A stretch of DNA of 64,000 nt from Combretum micranthum (GCA_024138025.1 JAMXBD010000696.1:372001-436000), one strand, 5' to 3'; shown: positions 34,541 through 49,280, numbered from the stretch's first letter. The notes: generated from the letters alone by a model not told the origin. A program made the numbers and translations.

Positions 34541-37396
34541 CAGTCTTAGCATTCAAGATTTGGAGTATAACACAGCCTTAGCATTCAAGACTTAGAGTAA
34601 TTTATGTCCATACACAGTCAAACCTAAACAATAAGGTTAATTCAACAACTACGGAAAATAATATGAGTCCACACCACATATTATAACGACAATATTAATA
34701 ACATTAAGAGCATGGTCTATCTACAATGATGGAACTAATGTCCTATACTCCTATAACCAATAGTTTGCCCAATTAGAACTTCCTCTTATTCATAAGCAAG
34801 GTATTGGAACCTATAAGATGTCAATATGGGTTCGAGTTGTCCATTATCTATGCCAAACCTACATCAATTACATCCCTATACGAAAACAATCCTAACTATT
34901 TCAATTTTTAAGTCGGATGGTACCAAAGACACTATTTGAATTTTTTTTTAATTTAACATAAATTAAGAAGTTGCCAAAATTCATACTTAAACTTTTACTT
35001 GTGAAAATTATTATCTCACTTTAATTATCTGCACTTGCACTTTATATCTAATGAATATTTTCCATATCATATTTTTCAAGATGATGGAGGTTTTAATGTA
35101 TAAAGTTCAATTAGACAATGATATTTAGTAATTTCAAATTTCAAGTATAAAGTTTGGCAACTTAAGGATCAATTTCACATGTAGCAATTTCAACATTTGA
35201 GTATAAAATTAAAAAAAAAAAAAAACAAATTTCAAATGGTGTGTTTGATACTCTTCCATTTCAGTTGATTACTCAATGTAACAAGTAGCTCGTGAGTTTA
35301 AAAAATTTATAACTAGTTTATATAAATAAAATCTTAATTACTATTAAAAACCACCAAACCTAATGTCTGACAATATTATAAGTTTTTGTGAAGGTTATAA
35401 ATGAATCAAGTCATATAATATATTGTTTAGCTTAACTCAAAATTTAATCTTTAGGTCAAACTCAATCAGCTTATAGCTTAAGCTCAAGTTGACGTGGTCT
35501 TAAATAAATATGAGCACAATTTAAAATAAGTTTGTTTTGACTTGATAATCAAAATAAAATTATTAATCTACTAGACAATACTAATATTTAAACTTAATTC
35601 AAATTCGACTTAACATTTAAGCTTAACTTGAGTTTGACTATACTATTAAACCGGTTAAGCCAAACATCATAAAGATTGAGCTCGACTTGATTTGAGCATA
35701 TATGAATTCAAATTCCAATAGCTTGCAACATAGTTATCTTATTTATACCTCTAGTTTCGATTCACAAGGTAAGTCCTTCACTTGCTCAGGTTGCAAATTT
35801 TGTTGCTTTAATTTAATTCAATTGCAAAACTACAAAAACATCAAATCTTCACTAAATCTTTTCTATAAATTTTTAACTCCTCCAATTATTTTATTAATAT
35901 TCTTGAGATGCAGAACTTTTTCATTAAATTAGTATCTTCTTCAAGATTACTAATTCTTAATCCTAAGTTAATCAATTGAAATATCTTCCTAATTAATATC
36001 AATCTAAAATTGCATCAAGTATTGTGAAATTAATATTAGAAGTAACCACATCTAGGTTTCATCTAATATAGAAGATTTAATAAAGAAACTCATGTCAACT
36101 ATCAATTTGAACATGACTTAACAAATGGCATTGATAACTAAATTTTGAAAATTTATCTATATTTTTTATTAAATCTTTCTCGATTGTGAAAATAGATAAT
36201 TTTTTTATGCATTCATCTATAATCATTGATGATATTTTCCCCAACCTCTTAAGTAAGAGGTACAACTCCTTAACCTCTCATCTCTCATCTGTTGATTAAA
36301 GCCTCTGTATACTTTTTAGGGAAAAAATATATTAAAAAGTATCATTAAAGATCTTAAGATTATAGGATAAAAGATATCACCCATAATTTCATTTGAGAAT
36401 AGGTTATTGAATCAGTTATTAACATTGTTATTGTTAACATAATCCTCAGAACATAGTCATCAAGATCAAAGCAATGATACTCATTTTTGCTTGGTTGGTG
36501 GGGGAGAAACTTCTCAAAGTTTCCAACAAAAAGTCAAGCGCTTTGATTTTATCCCTCAAGGCCCACCATGACACCATATATTAGGTTTAAGAGCTGTGAG
36601 CTGGATGACCATGGCCATTCAAATTATGTGAGCACTTTTGGCATGCGCTTATGAAATTTAAGTCGTGATATTTAAATGGTATGCAATTTAGTTTTTAACC
36701 ACCAAACTGTTTCTTAGGCTCACTTCTAATGAAAATACCGGGAAAATTGTGGTTTATCAATCCATCATTAAATTATTTACTTAAATACTAATTATATAAA
36801 AATAATTAATAATATATCGATATAAAGTCAAATGTATTAGATGCAATGTATTAATTTTGATCTATTGTTATCTACCATTAAATTATCTATGAGATAAATC
36901 ATTTTCAGTGTTAGTGGGAAAGATACTTTTAATTTTTCTATAATATCTAGGGGAAAAGATCTTATCATTGAAAAAATTTCTTTGACATAACAAAGGCGTG
37001 GGTCCAATAAAAAACAATACAATATTTATCTCAAACTTAAAACTTTAAGATTTGACCTTGCATTGTATTACATTGAATTTAGAATTTTAGGTTCAAATTA
37101 GAATTGAAATATCATATTATGAGTTTCAACTTAATTTAAGTTTAATTATTTCAATTTGTTCTATGTAAAATATACATTTTTCTTCTAATTAAGATAATAT
37201 TGGCGTGAGAGTATAATTCAAACTCAATTAACAAAATCAAGCTACTATATATTAATCAGATTAATAAACTATTTGAGTTGAATATCATAAAATTTGAACT
37301 TAATTCAACTTTCACTAACGTATGTTTAACAATATTTAACTGAGGTCAAGTAACTTGTAGATATATTTATTTTATTTATCTATCTATTATTATTTT
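34541..37396. other. Long AT-rich intergenic stretch
   Basis: No supported gene in 2.9 kb. About 35440-35700 carries an old repeat with 'aagctcaagttgac / cttgagtttgac' wording, shared with 50545-51240. The small frames at 35702-35932 and 36837-37022 have no domain and AT-driven composition. Confidence 0.4.
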
Positions 37397-37772
37397 AAGG
37401 TATAATACCAAAAATGATACTTGAACTTTTACAAAAAAATTCAATCAGGTATCTAAAGTTTGGTTTTAAATAATTTGACATATGAAGTAAGTTTTCGCAT
37501 ATATTTTTTCCACTAGAAGTTTAGTTTCAATAATTTTGATACATGAAATAAGTTTTTGGGTATATTTTTTCTACTTAAAACAAGTTCAATCAGATATTAA
37601 AAAAAATGTACGTAAAAACTTTCTTCATGTATCAAAAATGTTAAAACCAAATTTTAAATATCTAATTAAACTTTTTGCAAGGCTTTAGATATCAAAATTG
37701 TTCAAAAATAAATTTTAAATGCCTAATTAAACTTTTATAATAATTCAAAAACTATTTTTTACATTAATCCTT
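37397..37772. repeat. MITE-like element, distant family A
   Basis: The left arm AAGGTATAATACCAAAAATG and right arm ...TTTTTTACATTAATCCTT are inverted. Internal 'atctaaagtttggtt' and 'aattaaactttt' words recur in both orientations. No coding capacity. Ends are approximate. Confidence 0.4.
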
Positions 37773-38115
37773 AATTTAATTTGAAGGCGCTTTTAAGAAA
37801 ATGGACTTTGCATGGAAACAAAAGGTTTGGACGTCTCTTGTATTTTCCACGAGATATTGACAAGAGAGGAGTTCGTTAAGCTCAACTCAAGCCAACAAAT
37901 ATCGGCGCAGAATAGCCTTGGGGTTGAAGAAAAAAATAATTAATTAAGTAATCGAAGAAATGTGTTCCGCTGTCGTTGCGCCTGTAAAAAGTAGAAAAGA
38001 CGAGGTGGCATGTGCTGTCCCCGGGACATCATTTCTAACGAATATAGAATTTTGGTGCACTAACAACCGTTTTCATACACGACATAGGACAACGACATCT
38101 CCTGCGACTTACGAG
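37773..38115. other. Intergenic DNA next to the gag-only element
   Basis: A 60-residue frame (37960-38142) runs into the LTR at 38121 and has no recognisable domain. I do not consider it a gene. Confidence 0.35.
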
Positions 38116-39786
38116 GCTACTGTTGGTTTTTTAAAACAATGACGAGTTAAAAATAAATAAAGAAACGGCGAAATTCTTTTTTTTTTATTATTATTATTAT
38201 TCTTGTGTTTAAAAATAGAGGATTTGCTACCTTTATATATGCAAAATACAAAGTATGGGATATATTTAAAACAAATATATATTGGTCTATAATATCTAAA
38301 CTATAAATTAAAATGAAAACTAAACTAAAGACAAAGTGAAATTGAAATTTAATGGCTGGGCAATCTCTGAATCATTCTTCAACATGCCTTCTTGATTTAA
38401 AATTGCAAAATTGAATATTCATGAAGCACATCTCTTCATGTTTTTTGATATATGAAGTATTTCTCTTCATTATATGATACACTTCTCATCATCTTGTTGC
38501 TGCACTTTCGCATCAACCTTCAATTGGAATACATCTCTCCAAAATCTCTTGGTGCACTTCTCACTAACTAACCTAAATAGAGTTTCTTCTTCAACCATCT
38601 CTACCATATTTGCTTGTCCTTCATTTTTTACTTTGTAATCTTTTTTTAGGTGCCTAAAGGTTTTGCACTTGAAATATTGAGGTTATCCTTTATGCCAACA
38701 ATCTTTCTCTTTATGACCAGGCTTCTTACAATGGCTGCATTGAGAGATTATTCATTTTTCTTTTAAAATGAAGTCTTTACTAGATAAGCTCCTTCAACTA
38801 TTTATTTGCTTCCTTCTTGCCTCATTGTTCTTCATTGATCCACCACTTGAAGAGCATTGATCAATTTTACGAAAGTTATTTTTAATCGATCTTTAGAAAT
38901 CTCAAGTGAAGAAATTTTTTACTTATACCTTTCAGGTAGGCTCACAATAAGCTTTTCGACTATTCTTTGGTTTGGAAATTCTTCACCAACCAATCTGATT
39001 TGATTAAGAAGGGACATAAGCTTGCTATCATATTCATTAATACTTTTAGATTCCTTGATTTTTTATATCTCAAATTCTCTTTTGAGATTTAAGATTTGCA
39101 TTAACTTTGTTTGAGTGTTGCCATCAAATTCTTCTTTAAGCTTATCTCATGCTCTTTTTGATGATTCACAAGCCATTATACTTGTAAAAATCACCTCTGG
39201 CACAGCTGAATGTATGCAAGTGAAAGCCTTTGGTTTCTTTGCTAATTCTTCTTCATGCTTTTTGAGTTGTGCTAATGTTAGATTTTGAAGAGGAGTAGGA
39301 CTAGAATCATTCTCCACAACCTCCCATAAACTTAAGGCTTTTAAATAAGGCTTCATTTTAATAGCTCACGTGTGATACTTTTCTCCCATGAAAACAGAAG
39401 TAGAGTAAAGAAATTGCTGGATGCCATTGAAAAGGGTTGAAGTATTTAATCTCTCAAGTGTTTGAACTCACTTTTATTTTTCACGCATCTTCACAAACCC
39501 TTATGACCCTTAAAGATGTGATATCATGTTGGTTTTTTTTTTTTAAATGATTCGTTGAAAACAAAAAACATAACAAAAAGGTGGAAAAAATTTTTATTGT
39601 TCTTATGTTTGAAAATAGAGAACTTGATGTCTTCATATAGGCAGAATACAAAATATGAGATAAACTTAAAACTGATGTTTTAGCCTACAATATCTCAACT
39701 ATAGAATAAAATCAAAACTAAAACAAAGACCAAGTCAAATTGAAATTTACGGCTAGGTAATCTTTGAATCATTGTCCAACAGCTAT
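38116..39786 (-). mobile_element. Compact copia-type LTR element with gag relic only (TR-GAG-like)
   Basis: Direct LTRs lie at 38121-38384 (264 bp) and 39527-39781 (255 bp). Both begin TGTTGG and end CCAACA/TTCAACA on the plus strand. Flanks GCTAC (38116-38120) and GCTAT (39782-39786) fit a 5-bp duplication with one change. On the minus strand, TGATATCACATCTT directly follows the 5' LTR as a decayed initiator-Met primer site. A purine tract AAATCAAGAAGGCA directly precedes the 3' LTR. The 1142 bp interior holds a gag relic and no protease, integrase or RT. This fits the described class of terminal-repeat elements carrying only GAG, which must borrow enzymes from a full copia relative. The LTRs differ at many positions, so the insertion is old. 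Confidence 0.85.
38620..39440 (-). pseudogene. copia gag (UBN2 type) relic with zinc knuckle
   Basis: Minus-strand translation shows a start near 39440, then FMGEKYHT followed by a stop where a Trp codon is expected, then KMKPYLKALSLWEVVE as in UBN2-type gag. Next come KAFTCIHSAVPEVIF and, in shifted frames, KLMSLLNQIRLVGEEFPNQR and EKLIVSLPERYK. A CCHC knuckle CSHCKKPGHKEKDC lies at 38739-38698. Several in-frame stops and at least one frameshift make it non-coding now. The gag ends shortly after the knuckle and no protease follows. Confidence 0.82.
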
Positions 39787-40132
39787 GAGTATGACTAGGA
39801 GAGCTTACTCTTAAAATTATTAACTAAATTATAAATATTCATTTTCTTTTATTTTCTATAAATTTATATTTGAAATTTGAATCTATTTTAAGCTTTCATT
39901 TATCTAATTTGATATTATGTTTTCATTTTTTAATAAATCATTATTTATCGCACTGTGCTTCCAAAGGTGACAAAGCTAATAAATTTTATAAACAAAAGCT
40001 AATAGGGTATGTCATTTAACGATTCTAAATTTTAATTGCGGAAGTGTGTGGGTATATACTCGTCTAAGAATAACATTTTCTTTTTTTTGTTCCTCTTGTT
40101 TATTTTCTTCCTTTCCTCAACGGAATTGAGTT
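39787..40132. other. Intergenic DNA, nothing recognised
   Basis: AT-rich spacer between the gag-only element and a Tourist-like MITE. Confidence 0.4.
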
Positions 40133-40364
40133 TAAGGGTTTGTTTGGATGGTCTGTTTTTCATCTATATCTGTACTTTTTTCAAAATAATTATGTGTAAA
40201 TATGTCTGATTTGCATTTATATTTTATCTATATTTGATCTATTTGATGAGAACTGTCAACTTTTTTTTTTATCTATACTTATTTCTTAATAAATAATGTA
40301 TTACAAAAAAGTTTGAAAAAAAGTATATATATCTGTCGAAAAAAGCCAAACAAACTGACCCTAA
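40133..40364. mobile_element. Tourist-like MITE
   Basis: TAA flanks (40133-40135 and 40362-40364) enclose a 226 bp unit that starts GGGTTTGTTTGGATGG and ends CCAAACAAACTGACCC. It is the reverse complement of the copies at 50906-51136 and 52997-53237; shared words include GTTTTTCATCTATATCTG and AGAACTGTCAACTTTTT. Confidence 0.75.
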
Positions 40365-40764
40365 ATCAAACCGATCGATTTTAAACACAAGAGTAACTTG
40401 AAGCTTTGGTAGAGACACACTTGAAAACAAATGGTCATTTCTTTAGTATCTTTCTTGAGGACACCATCAAGAAGAGGAAAGGCAAGTATAAATAAGCGGC
40501 TCATATAAATTTATTCGTAGAACTTATTACAGAGAGGTGAACTACAAATATTGGGGGAATGTCAAATTTAGAACCATGAAGAATAAATAAGCGGTTAATA
40601 TAATTATTTTCGCAGCTTTCGACCTTTGCAAAGTTGGCAAACAAAGCGTAAAGCCTTAACAGCAAGAAAAACATAAAGAAAATGTTATAAGAAATGGTGC
40701 TAAATTGATTACATGGTATTTGGCCTCCTTTGACTAATGGACAGGGATGGAATAGCTAAGAGGT
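40365..40764. other. Intergenic DNA, nothing recognised
   Basis: No supported gene or repeat relation. Confidence 0.4.
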
Positions 40765-41044
40765 AGCTTGGTTTTACATTGTGTTTGGCAACGGTAGAAA
40801 ATATAGGAAAGCTGTAGAAACTGGTAAAAAAGCAATAGAAATCAGTGAAAAGTGTGCGTTTGGGAACAAGAAAAAAAAAGGCAAAAAGATGTGGAAACCG
40901 GCATAAATCTTTCCACTATTGTCTCACAATTTTCTGTTTAAAATTGCGTGGAAATCGAAATAAACATTTTCGCTCGTTTCTTTCCATCGCTTTCCGTAGT
41001 TTTCCTTTTTCCGAAAGGTTATTAAACACAATGTTAAGCCAGCT
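40765..41044. mobile_element. MITE with AGCTTGGTTTTACATTGTG ends
   Basis: The left end AGCTTGGTTTTACATTGTG and the right end CACAATGTTAAGCCAGCT are inverted with few mismatches over about 21 bp. The interior is full of 'ggaaa / tttcc' words in opposite orientation. The 71-residue frame inside is composition-driven. The target duplication is not clear. Confidence 0.6.
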
Positions 41045-41919
41045 TAATAATGAGGACTAAGGAGGTCTTTGCTGATGTTAATTGGGAATATTGTGTGACA
41101 AAATAAGATACTCATATGTCCAATTCTTACCATGTTTGGCAACTTTTCAAAAAAATAGAAATGGGCAAAAATAAAAAGAAAGGGAAAGAGTGGAAATGAA
41201 ATGAAAGGAAAATGTTACTTGTATTTGTTGTTTGGATTTATCAAACGAAAATGGAAAGAAATAAAATGAAAGTTCTACTTTTGATATTGTTTGGTTGGAA
41301 TGATAAAAGAAATAAAGAAAAAAAAACCTAAAAGGACTAAAGTGCCCTCACTTTATTTCTTTTACTTTACTTTAAGGGGTAGTCTTGTCATTTTAATTCA
41401 CTTCCCTTCATTTCTCTTATTTTCATCCCAACTTCCTGTAGAAACAAAATGATCCCCAGCTTTACTCCACTTCCTTCCACTTCATTCCATTTCCCCCATT
41501 TAAAATTACCAAACAAAAACGTTCATTCCATTTCCTTCTGTTTCGATTGTTTTTCATCAAACCTAACACAACATAGGGGTCTATTATAGACCAACCACCA
41601 ACCTACCCAATAGCATATGCTCTATCTTAGAACACACTTTTTAGGTGGGTATAATAAGAGAAATAAAACCTCTGGATCGATATCATTAATATTTTTAAAA
41701 GCAAATTATAAAAACATGATCTATAATTTCAGATCATTACAATTTATTAAGTTGTTTAATTTTTTTTCTTTTTTATGTTAAACAATGATCAATTCTCAAT
41801 TAAGACTTGATACACTCTTCTCCCAATAGAACCTAAAATCATGCATTCAAAACAATGCTCTCCTCCCTCTTAAACTCTTAAGTAAATTTTTTTTTTTTCA
41901 GTGATGAATCATCTTATTT
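41045..41919. other. Intergenic DNA with a probable further MITE
   Basis: About 41130-41575 has purine-rich 'ggaaatgaaatgaaa' on the left and pyrimidine-rich 'cattccatttcc' on the right. It starts 'ccatgtttggcaact' and ends near 'aaacctaacacaac', suggesting a foldback element of about 0.45 kb. Ends and duplication are not clear enough to call. The rest is unrecognised. Confidence 0.35.
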
Positions 41920-42095
41920 GGGTCTGTTTGGATAGTTTATTTTTCATCTATATTCGTATCTGTATCTATTTACTATCTGTATCTTGTCTGTTTGATTTTT
42001 TTATGAGTAAAATTATCTATTTATCATCTATTTATCATCTGTTAGTTATATATATGTTATATGCATCTGATTTGTTTCTTACCAAACAAAAAGAT
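41920..42095. repeat. Partial Tourist-like MITE
   Basis: It starts GGGTCTGTTTGGATAG and continues with TTTTTCATCTATATTCGT, matching the left half of the 40136-40361 copy. The right end (ACCAAACAAA) lacks the expected terminal GACCC, so this copy is truncated or rearranged. Confidence 0.5.
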
Positions 42096-42249
42096 TTCAA
42101 GGACAGTATAATTGTTAATTATGTTAAAAGATGTGTGTATCCATTAACCAATTCGTAATTGAAGACCGAATTCTTCTTGTAAAAAGGAACGACTAAGACA
42201 TCACAAGTTTTTTCATTTTTCTTTTTTCCTTAGGAAAATATATGATATA

Positions 42250-42438
42250 TTTATAACATGCACAATACACATTTAGGGAATAGGCTCCCCATTACATGCA
42301 GCCATATACGCATTCATAGCCAATACATCACTGTGTCCTTTGATGCAAATTACATTAGGATTTATACACAAAAGGGCTTTATATTTCATGAGAGAGGCAC
42401 ATGGAAGAGGGGAAGTCAAAAAAAGCATGTTCTGCTTC
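42250..42438 (-). pseudogene. 3' end fragment of a LINE, separated by an LTR insertion
   Basis: The sequence lies directly beyond the GCTTC duplication of the solo LTR. On the minus strand it continues the LINE relic that stops at 46111, with an open stretch MLFLTSPLPCASLMKYKALL... of about 55 codons. No domain is identified, so the link rests on the insertion geometry. Confidence 0.45.
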
Positions 42439-45400
42439 TGTAAAGACCCGACATGCTCAATTCTCAAATTAAGCACACCAAGTCCCCAATCACATATAAC
42501 TCTTACGAATTATACGTAAGGTTGTCTTAAAAGAAGGTGTTTATGTTGAACATTGCTATTCAATTTTAGATTATGAAATCGTTTAGTTAGATTCTGGCAA
42601 CAACTGGATTTAGCAGTGGAAATAAATTTTATAAAACAATTTAGAAATAAAGACATTTCAAAACTTCCACTCTTTTCAAGTGGAGAATTATTAGATTAAA
42701 CAAAACTTTGCAAAAGTTAAATTACAAAACATGGGCTCTACTATGCCCTTTAAAAAATATAACAAGTTTAAATCATAAATCCAGCTCTCACTAATACAAA
42801 ACGAAAGAAATAAAATAATTAACTACATCCACGCTCCTACTACTCACTCACTCTCTACAAATTCTCTCCGAATCATTACAAGCACCCAAAACCCGAGTCA
42901 AGCATCATCAATAGCAACAACATCATCATATCATCGTCTCATCATCCATCATCACCAATGTCAACAACATCAACAAGAACTCATCATCATCATCTTTATT
43001 AACAACAAAACCTGTAAAAAGAATAACAACAACAAGAATGAGCCGAAGCCCAGTACACAGCAACACAATCACACACGGAGTGACACACGAGCTTAACTAA
43101 ATGCAATGCATACTCAACAAGTTATTATCTTTTCTTTAAAAATAAACAAATCAACAATGGAGCACTCACACTCCGGAACAAGCCAAGGGGAATCTGAAGG
43201 TCCTGAGTAACAGCAGCTGCTCAGGGGGTTGATATAGATAGACTGGATATCTATATCTCCTATATCTAACCGATAAAGAATATTAATAGCATCATCTAGG
43301 GTTCACACTTCTTTATACACTCCACTTATCCCGGTCTATAATATCAATTAGTTCAACGGTCCCATACTCGTGAACTAAAACATATTATTTCCTCCCGAGC
43401 CTAAGTAAAGAATATACCGATATAGTTAACCCTATTAGCTACCCACTTAGCCAATAAAAGAAACCACTATTGCATCATGGTGAACCATTGCATCATGGAT
43501 TTGAGTCATCGCATCATGACAAAGGATTGGGCTAAGTGCCTAAACTACCATGCCATTGCATCATGACAAGGCTGTCGCTCCCCGGTTCCGGTTTCAACGA
43601 CGTAAAACACAACTAACACTCATCAATTATTAAGCCGTCTTTAAGTTCTTAATCCATTTAGGATGCCTATCTTATCAATCATCACGCAAGTTACTGCGTA
43701 CCTTGAATATGGAATCCAAACATAGCCTTGGAAGGAATTTTAGAAGATAAATCAGATATCCATTTCTGTTAAGGAAAGAACTCGTTAAGAAACTAACTAA
43801 ACTAATCATATCATCTAATTCATCAAAATTATATAAGAACTTAGGCTATTTATCCATTCATCTCAACTAATTTTATTAAACCCTATTTGATCAGACACTA
43901 AATAAGAACCCCACTATGGCTGCGAAGATCGCCCCGCCAAAATATGGACAGTTCTCCTTTGTTTGTCAAAGAATTTCTTTTCTCTTTATTTATAGTGTTT
44001 TATTACAAAAGTATTAACAAAGAATTCGTTAACCAAAAACATTCATTTTCCAAGTAAACACACATTTGAAACAAAATATTCCCCATATTATTCAAAGATC
44101 ATCCTAATTCATTCATCTAAGCTAATTAATAGCTATTAACCCATTTTAGCTTGACATTAGCCAAATTGATTGGAATTAGTCATTTAAGTCATTTACTAAG
44201 CCAAAGTGATTAAATTATATCAATCTAATTCATTTTTAGCTTAGTGAAGTTCATTAAGCCAAGTTGGACTTAGATTAATTACTAATTCATTATATATCTA
44301 AGATCTATGTCAATTCGAGCTTACATTAACTTAAACTTAGCCAAATTCATCAAATTTAAACAATCTAATCCATTTTAGTTCATTCAAGTTCATTTAGTCA
44401 AGTTGAACCTAGGTTTGTTAACTAAGTTCATTTTATAACTAACTTCTAGATTTAATCTAATTATTTGTTAAATCTATAAATCTACTTAACCCATGTTTAA
44501 TTATATCAACCAATCAATATAACACATCAAACATCACTTATCTATCTTATTTTAACTCAAAAAGATTCATTTCCTAAAGCAAACACAAATAAAACAAACA
44601 AAAACAAGTTTTTAACTTTGCTTGGAAAATATATCAGTTGGAAAAAAGTCAAATTTGAACATCAATACGTTTGGAATTTGTAAAAACTTAAAACATGAAA
44701 GTTGTAGATCTCTTTTTAAGCTTTCCAACGCAACTTGAATCACCTCAATCGGAGATCGTATGAAAAAGTTATGATTAAAATACGAAATAGTATTGCGTCA
44801 GGAAAAATGTGAGTCACGGCCGTGATTTTTGAAAAGCTGTCATAAAATGATTTTTGAGCGAAGAATCACGACCATGATTTTTGAGTTTTAAGTTTTTGAT
44901 CAACCCGAGGCTACCTAGGGATGGATCACGACCGTGATTCTTAATATTTGCCCAACCCGAGCCTACCGAGGCTTGAATCACGCCCGTGATTCATGAAAAC
45001 TTCCCAAAACAGAGCTTTTTCTCGCAAAATCACGCCCGTGATTCATGAAATTCATCCAACCCGAGGCTACCAAGGCTTGAATCATGCCCGTGATTCATGA
45101 TTTCCCCTGAGTTACGAATTTCCTTGTTTTCCAAACTTCATTTTATTAAACTTTTACACATTCTACTTCAATCAAAACTTCATAAAAGCTATATACTACC
45201 CATATCAAGTCTAAACAACACTTTTATACTCATTTAACTACATCAAACAACTCCAACTACTTTAACAAAACTCAACTTCACTATTCATCATCTTCTTCAT
45301 CACAACTCAACTCCTAACAACATTAATCCAACATATACAAATGTAAGCAGCACTTTCAATTCAATTCAACATCAATATATAAACTCATAAACTACAAACA

Positions 45401-46115
45401 AACAATATAAACCATATACTTAGCTTTTGGAAGACATGAAACTTCTCTTCTTTCTTCTTGTTGGAGCTAGTTCTACTTGATTTCTCTTCTTCTATCTCAT
45501 CTTCTAGTTTGATTCCTCATTTTCTCTTCTTGAAATTAGATTCATGTATTGAATTTTGAGAGCAGAAAGAAGAAGAAGAAGAAGAAGAGGGAAACGTAAA
45601 AGAAAATGAAAGGGGAGAGGAAAGGCAGCTAAAGAATAAAGAGAAAAGGGGAAAGGATAAAACTATATTTATATATTTTAGAAATAAGGTATATGTTTAG
45701 AACTATCAGATCAATATCTATAGTTCCAGAAGTATTTAAAAGTTTGTTTCGGAACCAATATGTTAGAAATTAAGAACTTACAATAAGAACTTAATTTGAG
45801 AATTTATTTTAGATAAAAGATATTTAATTTAAGTTCGGGTTTAAGAACTGATATTTTTATTCAAGCAAATGAACTCAAATTTTACTGAGATTTAGGAATT
45901 AGTGTTTAGGCTAAGAATCAAGGATTTAGGAATCCTCTAAACATTTTTAGAACATGTTTAGGGATTTTAGGAATTTTAAATCTCAAAACCAACTTAATTA
46001 TTAGCTAATTAAATTAAGCCAACTTGTCTAATTAAATCCTATAATTTATTTGATTTATTTAATCTATCTAAACTCAATTTCTAATATATGTGAAGGTTTG
46101 AGGTATTTCAGCTTC
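42434..46115 (-). mobile_element. Large solo LTR (3672 bp) with perfect GCTTC duplication
   Basis: GCTTC at 42434-42438 and 46111-46115 flanks a unit that, on the minus strand, starts TGAAATACCTCAAACC and ends GTCGGGTCTTTACA. It matches the plus-strand LTR at 9568-12288 through its right end, the palindrome array, the CTGCTCAGGGGGTTGATATA block (43222) and the AGCCGAAGCCCAGTAC block (43043). There is no gag, pol or primer site inside. An (AGA)n run at about 45567-45590 lies in the presumed leader. The long, enzyme-free body and perfect duplication show a solo LTR, more recent than the LINE it interrupts. Confidence 0.88.
44812..45095. repeat. Six-unit palindrome array, second copy
   Basis: Units related to AATCACGCCCGTGATT start at 44812, 44864, 44924, 44976, 45028 and 45080. 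They correspond one-to-one, in reverse order, to the units at 10688, 10636, 10575, 10523, 10471 and 10421. AGTCACGGCCGTGATT at 44812 pairs with the divergent AGTCACGACCGTGACT unit of the other copy. Spacers share 'ccaacccgaggctacc'. Confidence 0.85.
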
Positions 46116-46850
46116 ATAGCTTGTGGCGGGACAAAAAGGATCCCCTCTTTGGTTTCTTCTTCCTTTGCTAGATGCGATGGTAAATCAACCACTTAATCAC
46201 CAAGCATGGACATAAAAAATAGGATAACTTGATCAAGTTAAGGCATCCTTCCCTTGCAAGAATTCACAGCACGATGAAATTTATTTCTTATTTGTGTCTG
46301 GTGTGCAAGTATTTGTAAGGCTTGATTTGAGTCTGCGAATAGAATTAATTTTTCGAACCCACAATTTTGAGCAGTGAAGTAATTCTCAGTATGGTGGTCC
46401 TCATGTTTCAGCGTTTAAGATATGAACTTGGCCAAATTGTTTCGAGTAACCCATAATCCACTCTCCCTCTTCGTCAAATATAGCTCCCCCGGTCATCGTT
46501 TTGTTTCCCATTATTAACGCATAAGTGAAAAGGCCAATTCTGGGGGGGTATTGTTAAACTAAGCTTTGAATGACTATTCCTGTTTTCCCTCTCTCTGATT
46601 AGTGTTTAATATTCATTTGCTGTGTTTCTGATCCTGTTGATGTAACTGAGGGTTTGGGTTTTCTCCTTGGTAGATGATTTCATCTCTCTCTTTCCAGATT
46701 TGAACAAGCAAAAGAAGAAAGAGATAGGCATGCTTTTTGTGAAGTTGCCGTTTGCTGATTGCAATAATCCATTCGAGGAGGACTGATTTCCTTGTGTGTT
46801 TCTTTATTGTGGCCATAAATTCCTCCGTGGGCAACCTAACATCTCATGTG
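46111..46850 (-). pseudogene. LINE ORF2 C-terminal relic with RNase H domain
   Basis: The minus-strand frame 46834-46613 (YLFLLLLVQIWKERDEIIYQ) has the linker wording found between the zinc-finger and RNase H parts of plant LINEs. Below it, in broken frames, are TGGAIFDEEGEWIMGYSKQF and GQVHILNAE (near 46495-46410), then FEKLILFADSNQALQILAHQ. These are the RNase H strands carrying the catalytic D/E/D positions. The C-terminal part continues to the solo LTR. Several stops and frameshifts are present. It lies 3' of the RPS15 gene on the same strand. Confidence 0.75.
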
Positions 46851-47337
46851 GAAGGTTTGCAAATGTTGGTTCATTTTGCGTCCCGTTGGCGGTCCATCAT
46901 TGTCTTCCGAATGAAAAGTTTAGCTTTCATGCCTAGAGGAGAGGTCCAACAAGGGTCAGGTCCAAAAAGTTTAGCTTTCATGCTCACAAATTTCATAGAA
47001 GATGTGCCATGTTGAAAACATGTATCAAAGTAAGGACTCATAGTGCTTTCAGCCTACAAAACACGAAACATGTCTATAAATAGAATGAGGCCAAAAGATA
47101 ACTGCCAAAAGCATATATGGCAGTGCAGCTGCTGCTTGAATTCACAAAGTGCACCCCTTCCAAGTAACAACACACAAATTGTGCATATTCATGAAAGTGG
47201 GGTTCCAGTTCAATCACAAAACAAAGTAACTAAGTAAATCAAAATTGAGATCCAAATCTTAGCTTTCATGAGCAGGTTTATAGAAACACGACATATGAAA
47301 TAACATAAACTAGATTCCTGAGGACTATCACAGCTCT
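46851..47337 (-). other. 3' flank of RPS15
   Basis: This presumably holds the 3' UTR. The phrase AGTTTAGCTTTCATG occurs twice about 57 bp apart (46917 and 46973), and CTTAGCTTTCATG again near 47260. No clear AATAAA on the minus strand was found near the stop, so the poly(A) site is not defined. The open frames here lack domains. Confidence 0.4.

Positions 47338-49280
<1,943 letters not shown>

Noticed and set aside
37960..38142. 60-residue frame as a host exon
   Set aside because: Its end is created by the LTR that starts at 38121, and there is no continuation across the empty site.
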